NCBI RefSeq assembly: GCF_023517775.1
Contig: NZ_CP082904.1
Span: 2,852,001 to 2,916,000, forward strand
DNA from: Mixta hanseatica
GTDB taxonomy: Bacteria > Pseudomonadota > Gammaproteobacteria > Enterobacterales > Enterobacteriaceae
Length of the DNA: 64,000 bases
Reading direction: 5' to 3'
The notes below the pieces were generated by a model. It was not told the DNA's origin, made no database searches, and worked only from the letters and a program-made list of their open reading frames with translations. The position numbers and the translations under genes were made by a program. Positions 30,301 to 40,235 of the stretch are shown one piece after another (the stretch's first letter is position 1; the number at the start of each line of letters is the position of its first letter).

Positions 30301-33300
30301 CGATGCCGGAAAGCGCGTTATTAACGGTGATGTTTAGCGTCTGACTGGCAGGGTTGCCTGCGGCATCGCTAACCGCTGCGCTGATAGCGGCGGTACCGTT
30401 AGCCACATCCGCCAGATCGGCGGCGGGTACGCTAACGCTCCAGCCGCCGCCCGACTGCACCAGCGCACTGTAGCTCAGGCCGTTTAAGGTGACGGTAACA
30501 GTTTGTCCCGGCTCGACGTTAGTGGTGCTGCCGGAAATGAACTGCGCCGTCTGCTGCTCTGCGCCATCCAGCACATTGTTGCCGGCAAAACTGTTCAGGG
30601 TGACGGTGGGCAGGCTGGCGGCTTTCACTGCCAGCGGGGTATTCACCGTGGTGGCGTTGCCTGCCGCATCGCTGCCGGTCACGCTAAGCGTATAGCTGCC
30701 GTCCGGCAGCGCGCCGAGATCCGCCGCCGGAATGGTCAGCGCCCAGCCGCCGTCGCTGCCGACGGCAGTAGTGTAATCGGTACCGTTCAGGGTAACGGTA
30801 ATAGCGCTGCCCGCTTCGCCGCTGCCGGTAAGATCGAGCGGCTGGGCGACTTCGCTGGCGTTCAGCGTGCCGCCGCTGACTGGCGTCGTCAGCGTAACCG
30901 GCGGCGCGCTGGTATCCACCGTCACGGTGGCGTTGCCGCTGGCGCTGTTGCCCGCCGCATCGCTCACCGTCACCGCCAGGTTATTGGCGCCCTCATTCAG
31001 CGCTCCCAGGGCCGCAGCGGGCAGCGTGACGCTCCAGCTGCCGTCCGGCGCCACGTCACCGTTCCAGGTGGTATCGCCCAGCGTTACCGTTACCGCCTGG
31101 CCGCCGCCGCTGACGCCGGTATTGCCGGTAAGCACGCCGTCCTGAGTCAGATCGTTGGCGTTAAGGTAGCCGTCGCCAAACGGTGGATTAATGTTTGCCG
31201 TCGGCTGGGCGATAACCGCTACGTTCAGCGTTGCATCGCTGGTGATAGTCGCGCCGGTGTTGTCAATGACGCTGGCGCTAATGGTAAGCGGCCCATCGGC
31301 CAGATCGGTCAGACTGGCCGCCGGCACCGTCACGCTCCATGCGCCGTTCGCGCCTACCGTGCCGTTAAAGGTTGCGCCATTAAAGGTTACCTGTACCGTG
31401 CCGCCAACCGGCACGTTAACGCTGGTACCGTTGATGACCAGATCCTGCGCCGCTTCGTCGGCATTCAGGTAGCCGTCTCCCGCCAGCGGCACTACTGCAA
31501 GGCCGCTGCCAGCAGTGTTAACGGTAAAACTGTTGTCGGTGCTGGCGGTATTGCCTGCCGCATCGTTGACGCTCACGCTCAGCGTCTGGCTGCCGTCGGC
31601 CAGACCGCTGAGCGCCTCTGCCGGCAGCGTCACGCTCCAGTTGCCGTCGCCGTCCACCAGCCCGGTGAAGCTGGCGCCGTTCAGGGTGACCGTAACGGTT
31701 TGCCCGGCCTCTACGTTAGTGGTGCTGCCGGTAATGACCTGCGCCACCTGCTGCTCGGCGCTGTCGAGCACTCCGTTGCCAGCAAACGTATTCATAGCAA
31801 CGGTGACCGCTGGCGGATTGGCGGTTCCGTTGTCTACCGTCAGGCTAATCTCTTCACGAGTCACGTTACCGGAAGCGTCGCGCGCGGAAATGGCAATAGC
31901 GTTCGGACCTTCCTCAAGACCCGCCAGCGTGGCCGCTGGGATCTCTACCAGCCACAGGCCGTTAACGCCCACAGTGCCGGTAAAGGTTTGTCCATCCAGG
32001 GTCACGGTAATGGTGTTACCCGCTTCGCCGCTGCCGGTCAGCGCCAACGTCTGCTGTTGCTCGGCGGCGTTCAGCACGCTGTCACCGGAAGGCTCATCGA
32101 TGGTCAGAGCTGGCGGTACGTTATCCACGCGTAAGGTGGTTTGCTCGCTGGTACGATTGCCGTTGGCATCGCTGATCAGCACATTAACCGGATAATCCGT
32201 ACCATTGCTGAGCCCTGCAAGCGCGCCAGCCGGCACGCTCACCGACCACAGGCCGTCGCTGCCGACGCTGGTGGCGTAGTTTACGCCGTTCAACGTCACG
32301 ATTACGCTGTCGCCCACGCTGCCTGCACCGCTGATGCTCAGCGGCTGACCCTGCTCCGTAGCGTTGAGGATGTTATCTTCCGCCAGCGCGTCGATGGTAA
32401 AGGCCGGCGCGGCGGTAGCGATAGTTACCGGTTGCAGCGTGGTGATGGTGTTGCCGGTTGTACCGGTCGCCGTGATGCTAAGGTCGTAGCGGCCATCGGC
32501 CAATGCCTGTAGTGCGCTGACAGGCAGGCTAACGCTCCAGCTGCCGTCGGTGGAAACCGTAGCTGGATAATCGACATCGTTTAGGTTTACCGTAACGCTG
32601 TTGCCGGCATCAGTTGAACCGCTGACCACCAGCGGATTCGCCTGTTCGCTGGCGTTCACCACCCCGTCGCCGGAAGGCGGGTTCACGGTCAGCGCCGGCG
32701 CGGCGGTATCAACGTTCAATACGGCCTGTTGGCTAATCACGTTGCCCGCCGGGCTGGTTGCCGTGGCGCTTATCACATAACCGCCATCCGCAAGCGCGGC
32801 CAGATCGCTGGCCGGCACCGTAACCGCCCAACTGCCGTCACTGGCTACCGTCGTGGCGTAGGTAATGTCGTTCAGGGTAACGGTGATGGTGTCGCCAGGG
32901 CTACCGTTGCCGCTCAGCGTCAACGGTTCTGCCTGTTCCGGTGCGCTAAGCACGCCATCGCCCGCGATGGGATCCAGCGTCAGGAGCGGCGACGAGAGCG
33001 ATGGATCGACCGCAAGCGGGATTTCGTTAATCACGCTCGTGGTGCCCGCCGCGTTGGTAACTGAGACGGTAAGCGGATATTCGCCATTTTCCAGGGTCGT
33101 CAGCGCAGTGGCGGGAATCGTTATCACCCAGCGCCCGTTGGCCTGCACCACGCCGGTATAGTTCACACCATCAAAATTCACCGTCACACGATCGCCGGCG
33201 GCGCCGGTGCCGCTAATCAACAAATCCTGCTGCAGTTCATCGCCGCTCAGCAAGTTATCGCCAGAAATCGGCGTATCCACCGTGCCGCTAACAGGATTAG

Positions 33301-33894
33301 TGCTGACGTTGAATGTGCTGTTTGAGGTGCCGCTGTTGCCAGCCGCATCGGTGGCCGTCAGGGTGATGGTATTGGCGCCCGGCGGCAAACTTTGCAAGTC
33401 GCTGCCGGGAATGGTCACGCTCCAACTGCCGTCATTACCGACCGTACCGGTATAGATGTTGCCGCCAAGAGTGATGGTAATGCTCTGCCCCGCGCCGGTA
33501 ACCCCGGTATTGCCGGTCAGGGTTTGATCGCTCCCCGCTTCGTTATCATCCAGCGTCCCGTCGCCGAAAGGGGGATTAATGCTGGGCTGCGGTGGGGTCA
33601 CCAGCACGTTTACATCGGTACTGTCGATGAGGGTATTGCCAGAGATATCGGTAACGGTGACGGTAATACTTTGCGTACCGTTAGTGAGATTGGCCAGCGC
33701 CGAAGCCGGAATCGAAACGCTCCAGCCGCCGTTGCTGCCGACGAGAGCGGTATAATTCACGCCGTTAAACGTCAGCGTAACGGTACTACCAGCCGTTACG
33801 CCGGTGGTGGTACCACTAATAACCAATGCGGACTGCGCTTCGCCCGCATTCAGATAATTATCGCCGCTAATCGGCTGGGTAATACTCAGGGTGC
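21392..33894 (-). CDS. Giant BapA-type adhesin, repeat region and C-terminus
   Basis: The frame encodes about 4,165 residues. I count about 39 tandem bacterial Ig-like domains of roughly 95-105 residues, each with the pattern GDG-x-LN-x-x-E ... SGT ... VTVTLNG-x-x-Y ... G-x-WSVTVP-x-x-L ... VTVTDAAGN. A Ser/Thr/Ala-rich stretch follows, then an RTX-like segment (GSVGDDTVTVNDLNF, DGGAGTDTLVLNGE) and the conserved BapA/SiiE-like C-terminal module with DEALTITDKPQDDLLIKG and VLVQHNLQVHVV, the type I secretion signal. Products of this class are exported to the cell surface and promote biofilm. The frame has no proper start: it continues the prefix domain encoded at 33895-34278 through a -1 shift. 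The four secretion-related neighbours on the same strand support this role. Confidence 0.88.
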
Positions 33895-34278
33895 CTAGAG
33901 CAGCGGATCGATATCCGCCAGGGACTGATAGGTTGGCGTAACGGCCATCGCCGTGGCATCTGCGCCCTCGCTGGCCGCCGGGAAGATGGCGTGCTCAGGG
34001 GGATTGACGCCATCATCAAACACCAGCTCGCTGTGCTCGCCGTTTTCATCATTCAGAAAGAAACGCTGATAGCGCACCACGCTGCCGTCCTGCATATGTA
34101 GGATTAGATCGTCGCCCTGTCGTTCAAAAGAGGCCACGGCGGCACGGGTGCCATTAATCCTGACGACGCTGGGTTCACTGAGTAAAACCGTACGGGAAGC
34201 ATTGGTGCTGTTTTGCGAGAGTAAGGTGCCGTTTTCGCGTGAAATAATATCTACGCGCCCGGTGGAGAGCTGTGCCAT
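33895..34278 (-). CDS. BapA prefix-like domain (N-terminus of the giant adhesin, out of frame)
   Basis: This 127-residue frame starts at MAQLSTGRVDIISREN (AAGGGG before the ATG at 34278) and contains PSVVRINGTRAAVASFER, LILHMQDGSVVRYQRFFL and SELVFDDGVNPPEHAIFP. That is the conserved N-terminal prefix of BapA/Bap-like giant adhesins. It ends ADIDPLL followed by TAG at 33895-33897. The adhesin repeat frame is open across this point one base back and continues GTLSITQPISGDNYLN. Prefix and repeats are therefore one gene of about 12.9 kb with a -1 shift close to 33895. If the shift is real, only a short soluble prefix is made. Confidence 0.85.
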   Translation of the reverse strand: MAQLSTGRVDIISRENGTLLSQNSTNASRTVLLSEPSVVRINGTRAAVASFERQGDDLILHMQDGSVVRYQRFFLNDENGEHSELVFDDGVNPPEHAIFPAASEGADATAMAVTPTYQSLADIDPLL

Positions 34279-35070
34279 CTGAAACCCCTTTTCACACAAG
34301 TTGAGGTAATGTTTGAAGTAATCAAAGTAAAGAAATTCTTATAGTTTTTCTGTGTATACAGAAGCCACGACATATCTTTAGATTGAAGCTTACCCGGTGC
34401 GAATAAAGGGATCAGAGAGAGAAGAACGATCTATACCCCTGGTTTAAACAGCTTTGCCGCCATTATTTTCTTTATACGCTTCAGATATAATCAAAAACCG
34501 CTACGCTTGCGATGAATGTTTTTTATTATATCGATAAAATAAAATAATTTAATATGGTTAAATTATTTGATTAAATATTAAAAATGACATAAATATTTAT
34601 TAATAAAATTCTTACCAATCAACTGTTTTATAGCCGCGTTAATACACCGAGAGAATATGCTTTGAAGGGGGAAATCCAGCGTATTGAGCGCTGCGAAAGG
34701 GCCGGTCAATATTTTTGTCAATAGGTGATCTTTCACACAAATTTATGATCGCCGCCGTCAGGCTGCTCCTCTGTCACGCTGTTTTTCCTCAAGAAAAATA
34801 ATGGCTGGAAAACAGGCTAAAACAGGCAGTCTGTACGATACTTTTTCCGCTGCCGTCCCGCGTTAACGTCTGCTTTTACGGCATTTAGCCAGGATATTTC
34901 CTGAAAAGCCGGGTTACGGCGGAAAATGAATTAACAAGCACGGCGTTATCGTTTAATAAGCTTGCTGGCGCAGTCTGGCTGCAGCCGCCATCCTGCCGGG
35001 ATGAAAGGCTGCTCTGCCGGTTGATTTTGTGTTAAAAAGGAACCCCTTTGCGCACCATGGAAACTGAACA
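34279..35070. other. AT-rich intergenic region, divergent promoters
   Basis: About 790 bases between the divergent giant adhesin and MFS transporter genes. 34300-34660 is very AT-rich and probably carries the adhesin promoter and regulator sites. No clear CsgD, OmpR or IHF box could be assigned by eye. No ORF, repeat or RNA gene is supported. Confidence 0.5.
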
Positions 35071-36225
35071 ATGACATCAGCAGATGTTGAACAGACACGG
35101 AAAAGCCAGCCTGCAGTGCAGCTGGCGACGCGGATCATTTTCCTGATTGCCGGTACCGGCGTTTCAACCTGGGCGCCACTGGTGCCTTACGCCAAATCAC
35201 GCCTCGACGTTAGCGATGCGGCGCTGGGCGGCCTGCTGCTGTTTCTTGGTCTTGGGTCATTGATCGCCATGCCGTTGACCGGGGCGTTAGTTGGCAAGCA
35301 GGGCTGCAAACGCGTCATTGTCTGCTCATCGTTAATTGTTATGCTGCTGTTGCCGTTTATGGCGACGCTGGCCTCCCCTGTCGCACTGGCGATTGCGCTG
35401 ATGCTGTTCGGCGGGGCGATTGGCACGCTGGATGTGGCGATGAATATTCAGGCCGTAGAGGTAGAGAAAGCCGCAGAACGCACCATGATGTCCGGTTTTC
35501 ACGGTTTTTACAGCGTCGGCGGCATTGCCGGCGCTGGTCTGGTCAGCGCAATGCTGTGGCTGGGCCTGCCGCCGCTGCAGGCGGTGCTGGCGATGGTGAT
35601 TCTGCTGTTGCTGCTGCTGCTGGGCAGCCAACGTTGGCTGCTGACCGAGCGTACCCATCAGCAGGACACCCCGCTGTTTGTGGTGCCGCGCGGCTGGGTG
35701 CTGTTTCTTGGCCTGCTCTGTTTTATTCTGTTTCTTACCGAAGGTGCGGTACTGGACTGGAGCGCCCTGCTGCTGACTCAGGAACGCCATATGCCCGCCG
35801 CACAGGCTGGTTTGGGCTACGCGGTGTTTTCCATTGCCATGAGTATTGGTCGTTTAACCGGCGACCGTATCGTTAGCCGTTTCAGTAACCGACTGGTACT
35901 GGCAGGCGGTTGCCTCTGCGCCGCGCTGGGCGTACTGTTGTTGATTAGCGTTGATAATGTGGCGATTGCCCTGCTGTCGTTTTTACTGATTGGCTTTGGC
36001 GCGGCCAATACCGTGCCGATTTTGTTCAGCGCCGCCGGGCGTCAAACCGCAATGCCGGTAAATATGGCGATCTCAGCCATGACAACCATCGGTTATGCCG
36101 GTATTCTGGCAGGTCCGGCGTTAATCGGTTTTGTGGCTCACGGCTTTAGTCTGGTGACCGCCTTTGCTGCCATCGTGGTTCTTCTGGTGGCGGTTGCTGC
36201 CAGCGCACGGCTGGTGACACGTTAA
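35071..36225 (+). CDS. MFS transporter (YbjJ-like)
   Basis: An inner-membrane protein of 384 residues with about 12 hydrophobic segments and short loops. GTGVSTWAPLVPYAKSRLDV opens the first helix pair, GGAIGTLDVAMNIQAVEVE and MMSGFHGFYSVGG lie in the N-half, and GRLTGDRIVSRF marks the central MFS-type loop motif of the second half. The layout resembles E. coli YbjJ and related predicted efflux proteins with unknown substrates. It ends 23 bases before the rcsD start on the same strand, so read-through into rcsD is possible. Confidence 0.85.
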   Translation: MTSADVEQTRKSQPAVQLATRIIFLIAGTGVSTWAPLVPYAKSRLDVSDAALGGLLLFLGLGSLIAMPLTGALVGKQGCKRVIVCSSLIVMLLLPFMATLASPVALAIALMLFGGAIGTLDVAMNIQAVEVEKAAERTMMSGFHGFYSVGGIAGAGLVSAMLWLGLPPLQAVLAMVILLLLLLLGSQRWLLTERTHQQDTPLFVVPRGWVLFLGLLCFILFLTEGAVLDWSALLLTQERHMPAAQAGLGYAVFSIAMSIGRLTGDRIVSRFSNRLVLAGGCLCAALGVLLLISVDNVAIALLSFLLIGFGAANTVPILFSAAGRQTAMPVNMAISAMTTIGYAGILAGPALIGFVAHGFSLVTAFAAIVVLLVAVAASARLVTR

Positions 36226-36248
36226 ATGGTCAGGTGCCCCCTTTCATC

Positions 36249-38906
36249 ATGATGTACAAGTTTCCTTTATCCTCCAGCAACGTTACGCGTTTTTTCGTGA
36301 TGTTTATTCTACTGCTGTTGCTGGCGCTGGGTTTTATGGTTCATAACGCGGTGAATGCGTGGCTGATGGAAAAACGCTATGCTATGGCGGATATTACCCG
36401 CTCAATGCAAAAGCGCATCGATACCTATCGCTTTGCGACCTGGCAGATCTATGAGAACCTGGCGGCCAGCGCCGCCGGTAGCGCGCCTTCAGCCAGCCTG
36501 CAGGAGACGCGACTGCGTCCTGACGTCTATTATCTGGAAAAGATGCGCCGCAAAACCGAGGCGCTGATCTTCGGATCCCATGACAGCAGCACGCTGGATA
36601 TGACGCTGCGTATGTCTAACTATCTGGACACGCTTTGGGGCGCGGAAAACAGCACCTGGTCGATGTATTTCCTTAACGGGCAGGATAACAGCCTGATCCT
36701 GATCTCTACTCTGCCGCTGAAAGATATGGCGACGCGCTATAAAGAGAGTGCCATCAGCAATATCGTCGACGCGCGTCGTGCAGAAATGCTGCAACAGGCC
36801 AACGCGCTGGATGAGCGCGAGAGCTTCTCCCCGCTGCGCCGTTTTGCCTGGCAGAACGATCACTATTTTACCGTGCGCACCACCTTTAATCAGCCGGGCC
36901 ATCTGGCCACCGTGGTGGCGTTTGATATGCCGGTTAACGATCTCATCCCGCATAATATGCCGTTGGAGAATTTCCAGCTGAAGCAGGACGCCACCCTGAA
37001 CAGCAGCGCGACCAGCGATGATGAATTACAAAATACCCGTATCACCCTTAACAATCCCAACGTCGAGATCGCGGCTTCGCTGCCCAGCACGCCGCTGCAG
37101 CTGATTTATCGTATCCCGCTCAGTACGCTCGCCTTAGATACATTGCGCAATCTGATGTGGCCGCTGATTGCCAACCTGCTGTTGCTGTTAATGTCGCTGG
37201 CCGGCCTGTTTTTGCTGCGCCAGCAGTCGCTGCGCCCGGGAGAAAACCAGAGCGCCGAGCTGGACGCGTTGCGGATGCTAAACGAGGAGATCGTCAGCAG
37301 TCTGCCGGTCGGCCTGCTGGTCTACGACTTCGCCAGCAACCGCACCATTATCAGCAACAAAATTGCGGAGCATCTGCTGCCGCACCTGAACCTGCAAAAA
37401 ATCGTGAATATGTCCGATCAGCATCAGGGCGTGCTGCAGGCGACGGTGAATAACGAAGTGTATGAGATTCGTCACGCCCGCAGCCATCATTCGCCGCATA
37501 CCCAGCTGTTTCTGATGCGCGATCAGGATCGTGAGCTGCTGGTAAATAAAAAACTGCAAAAAGCGCAGCAGGTACTGGATCGCAATCATCAGCTGCGCCA
37601 ACAGCTGTTGCAGAATCTTGGCCATGCGCTGCATCGTCCGCTGCAGCAGGTGGTGGCGCAGCTACAAACGTTGAGCGAAATCAGCGAAGACGATCACGCG
37701 CTGGACGCGCTGGAAAACAGCCAGGCGTTAGCGCGGCTGGTAGATGATATTGTGCTGCTGAACCGGCTGGAAACCCATGACTGGGCGCCGGACGCTTCCT
37801 CGTTTAATCTGCAATCCCTGCTGGATGAGCTGACGCTGGAGCTGCTGCCGCTGTCGCGCCGGAAAGGATTAACGCTGCTGGTGCGCAACCACCTTAACAG
37901 TGATGAGATGCGCTTTGGCGACAGCCGGGCGATGTATAAGGTGCTGGCTACCCTGCTTCACTATTCGCTTACCACCACCAGCTGGGGCAAGATTACGCTG
38001 GAGGTCGATTCACCGTCCGATCGTCCCGATCGCTTGAATATTCAGATTGTGGATACCGGCGCAGGCCTGACGCGTGACGAGTTGGGCAATAACGATTTTC
38101 CGTTCCTTGGCGAAACCAGCGAAGATCGTTTTGGCCAGGCGTCCGGTCTCGCCTTTTTCCTCTGCCGCCAGCTATGCAAACAGATGGGCGGCCACCTGGA
38201 GATCCTGGCCCGGCCAGATATCGGCACGCGCTACAGCATTTTGTTGCACGTGCCGCCGGAGCATCAACAGCAGCAGGAAGAGAAGCTGCTGGAAGATGTC
38301 ATTATGCTTATCGACATCGCCGTCGATGACATTCGCAAAATCGTCACCCATCAGTTAGAAAACTGGGGCGCGAAGTGCATTACGCCGGATGAACGCTTTG
38401 CCGGCCAATCGCACGATATCCTGATCACCGACGACCCGGCGCGGCTTTCCGGCTGGTCGTTGTTGCTGACGGATAATGAACTGGGCTTTACCGTCCTGAA
38501 TGAACAGCAGTATCGGGTTAATTTTAACCTGAGTAGCGCGTTACAGGATGCGCTGTTACAGCTGATTGAGAAACAGCTATCTCAGGATATGTCGCCTGCC
38601 GGAGAAGATGAAGAAGAGGAGGCCGTTCCGCTGATTAGCGGAGGGTACTACCAGCTATTTGTCGAGACAGTACCGGAAGATGTACAGAGACTGTATACTG
38701 AGGCGTCGAACAGGGATTACGCGACGCTTGCTCAGACAGCGCATCGCCTGAAAGGGGTATTTGCCATGCTTAATCTGGTACCCGGCAAGGAGCTTTGTGA
38801 ACAGCTGGAACAGCACATTAAAGCGAGTGACGATTTAAACATCAAAAATACCACCAGTGACATTGACGCTTACGTCAATAAACTGCTGCAGCAAGGTAAC
38901 CAATAA
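36249..38906 (+). CDS. rcsD: Phosphotransfer protein RcsD
   Basis: RcsD passes phosphate from RcsC to RcsB in the envelope-stress phosphorelay controlling capsule, motility and biofilm genes. The ATG-ATG at 36249 is used; an upstream in-frame GTG has no ribosome-binding site. There are two membrane helices (about 12-33 and 300-325) around a periplasmic sensor, a degenerate kinase-like ATPase region (about 430-680) without the catalytic His, an ABL domain, and a C-terminal HPt domain with the phospho-His in QTAHRLKGVFAMLNL. The length of 885 residues fits the family. rcsB follows after one base. Confidence 0.96.
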   Translation: MMYKFPLSSSNVTRFFVMFILLLLLALGFMVHNAVNAWLMEKRYAMADITRSMQKRIDTYRFATWQIYENLAASAAGSAPSASLQETRLRPDVYYLEKMRRKTEALIFGSHDSSTLDMTLRMSNYLDTLWGAENSTWSMYFLNGQDNSLILISTLPLKDMATRYKESAISNIVDARRAEMLQQANALDERESFSPLRRFAWQNDHYFTVRTTFNQPGHLATVVAFDMPVNDLIPHNMPLENFQLKQDATLNSSATSDDELQNTRITLNNPNVEIAASLPSTPLQLIYRIPLSTLALDTLRNLMWPLIANLLLLLMSLAGLFLLRQQSLRPGENQSAELDALRMLNEEIVSSLPVGLLVYDFASNRTIISNKIAEHLLPHLNLQKIVNMSDQHQGVLQATVNNEVYEIRHARSHHSPHTQLFLMRDQDRELLVNKKLQKAQQVLDRNHQLRQQLLQNLGHALHRPLQQVVAQLQTLSEISEDDHALDALENSQALARLVDDIVLLNRLETHDWAPDASSFNLQSLLDELTLELLPLSRRKGLTLLVRNHLNSDEMRFGDSRAMYKVLATLLHYSLTTTSWGKITLEVDSPSDRPDRLNIQIVDTGAGLTRDELGNNDFPFLGETSEDRFGQASGLAFFLCRQLCKQMGGHLEILARPDIGTRYSILLHVPPEHQQQQEEKLLEDVIMLIDIAVDDIRKIVTHQLENWGAKCITPDERFAGQSHDILITDDPARLSGWSLLLTDNELGFTVLNEQQYRVNFNLSSALQDALLQLIEKQLSQDMSPAGEDEEEEAVPLISGGYYQLFVETVPEDVQRLYTEASNRDYATLAQTAHRLKGVFAMLNLVPGKELCEQLEQHIKASDDLNIKNTTSDIDAYVNKLLQQGNQ

Positions 38907-38907
38907 G

Positions 38908-39561
38908 ATGAATAATTTGAACGTAATTATTGCCGATGACCATCCAATTGTTCTGTTTGGCATTCGTAAATCTCTTGAACAGATTGAATGGGTCAACGTA
39001 GTTGGTGAGTTTGAAGACTCGACAGCATTGATTAACAGCCTTTCCAAACTGGACGCCAACGTCCTGATTACCGACCTCTCCATGCCTGGCGAAAAATATG
39101 GCGACGGCATTACGCTGATCAAATATATCAAACGTCACTATCCGGATCTGTCGATTATCGTTCTGACCATGAATAATAACCCGGCAATCCTCAGCGCCGT
39201 GCTGGATCTGGATATCGAAGGCATCGTACTGAAACAGGGCGCGCCGACCGACCTGCCGAAAGCGCTGGCGGCACTGCAGAAAGGGAAGAAATATACCCCG
39301 GAAAGCGTGGCCAAGCTGCTGGAGAAAATCAGCGCCGGCGGCTATGGCGATAAGCGCCTGTCGCCGAAAGAGAGCGAAGTGCTGCGTCTGTTCGCCGAAG
39401 GTTTCCTGGTGACTGAGATCGCCAAGAAGCTGAACCGCAGTATCAAAACCATCAGTAGCCAGAAGAAATCAGCCATGATGAAGCTGGGCGTTGATAACGA
39501 TATTGCGCTGCTGAATTACCTCTCTTCGGTCAGCACTACCGCGCCGATGGATAAAGAGTAA
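38908..39561 (+). CDS. rcsB: Response regulator RcsB
   Basis: DNA-binding regulator of the Rcs phosphorelay, which acts as homodimers or with partners such as RcsA. Start MNNLNVIIADDHPIVLFGIR at 38908, immediately after rcsD. The receiver domain has the acidic pair ADD, phospho-acceptor Asp in VLITDLSMPG and Lys in VLKQGAP. A C-terminal LuxR-type HTH (LSPKESEVLRLFAEGFLVTEIA, then KKLNRSIKTISSQKKSAMMKL) follows. At 217 residues it is nearly identical in pattern to E. coli RcsB. Confidence 0.98.
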   Translation: MNNLNVIIADDHPIVLFGIRKSLEQIEWVNVVGEFEDSTALINSLSKLDANVLITDLSMPGEKYGDGITLIKYIKRHYPDLSIIVLTMNNNPAILSAVLDLDIEGIVLKQGAPTDLPKALAALQKGKKYTPESVAKLLEKISAGGYGDKRLSPKESEVLRLFAEGFLVTEIAKKLNRSIKTISSQKKSAMMKLGVDNDIALLNYLSSVSTTAPMDKE

Positions 39562-39567
39562 GTCTGG

Positions 39568-39593
39568 ATAACGCGTCAGGGAAGACGCGTTAT
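39568..39593. terminator. Hairpin between rcsB and the XRE regulator gene
   Basis: A perfect ten-base-pair stem ATAACGCGTC / GACGCGTTAT with a six-base loop lies at the convergent ends and overlaps the stop codon of the minus-strand gene. No long T run follows on either strand. Confidence 0.5.
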
Positions 39594-40192
39594 GTATGCA
39601 GCTCGGCCACCGTCATGGTAAAAATCAACGGCGTCTCCTGTTCATTGGCATAGCTATGCGGCACATCCGTGCGCGCTATCGCCGCCGCCCCCGCTTCAAT
39701 CATTACGCTATTTTCCGCCACCGTTAACGTCAGCGTGCCCTGTTCGACGTAAAAAAGCTCAGAGGTGCCGACAGGATGGCCGGCTGAGGTAAATATTTCT
39801 CCCGGCAGCAGGCTCCAGCGCCAGAGCTCAATCATATCAGGGCCAGACGTGCCCGCCAGCAGCTGCGCCTTTCCTCCCCGTTCACCTTGCCACAGTATCG
39901 GCATATTTTCTGCCGCGATTACATGCACCAGCGGATCGCTGGCGACATCCACCATATCAGCCACGGAAACGCCAAGTGCAGCCGAGAGCTTGCACAGGAT
40001 GGCAATACTGGGATTCGCCGCGCCCTTCTCGATTTCAACCAGCATGCCCTTACTGATGCCCGCGCGCCGCGAAAGCTCATCCAGCGACAGTTTTTTCTTT
40101 TTACGGTAGGCCTTGATACGTAGCGCAATCGCCTCGCTGACCTGCGAAACATTGGCGCCGGCATCGGTCGTTATATTGACTTTTGTGGTCAT
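39590..40192 (-). CDS. XRE-family regulator with C-terminal cupin domain
   Basis: This 200-residue protein has an N-terminal helix-turn-helix (about 25-80: YRKKKKLSLDELSRRAGISK, GMLVEIEKGAANPS) and a C-terminal cupin (about 110-195: LLPGEIFTSAGHPVGTSELF, VEQGTLTLTV, DVPHSYANE). Such proteins usually repress or activate a neighbouring gene in response to a small ligand bound by the cupin. The divergent gene 43 bases away, for a B3/B4-domain protein, is the likely target, and the short intergenic gap should hold the operator. Neither gene is at this position in E. coli, where rcsB and rcsC face each other directly. Confidence 0.88.
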   Translation of the reverse strand: MTTKVNITTDAGANVSQVSEAIALRIKAYRKKKKLSLDELSRRAGISKGMLVEIEKGAANPSIAILCKLSAALGVSVADMVDVASDPLVHVIAAENMPILWQGERGGKAQLLAGTSGPDMIELWRWSLLPGEIFTSAGHPVGTSELFYVEQGTLTLTVAENSVMIEAGAAAIARTDVPHSYANEQETPLIFTMTVAELHT

Positions 40193-40235
40193 CGGTCACT
40201 ACTATGCAATAAATTAGTCAATAGAGGATTATCTT

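Noticed and set aside
30503..32134. A 543-codon plus-strand frame opposite the giant adhesin
   Set aside because: Its periodic text is the complement of the Ig-like repeats; there is no ribosome-binding site and no independent family.
21392..33894. Regular repetition that could suggest a CRISPR array or satellite
   Set aside because: The unit is about 300 bases, stays in one reading frame and encodes Ig-like domains. There are no short identical repeats with unique spacers.
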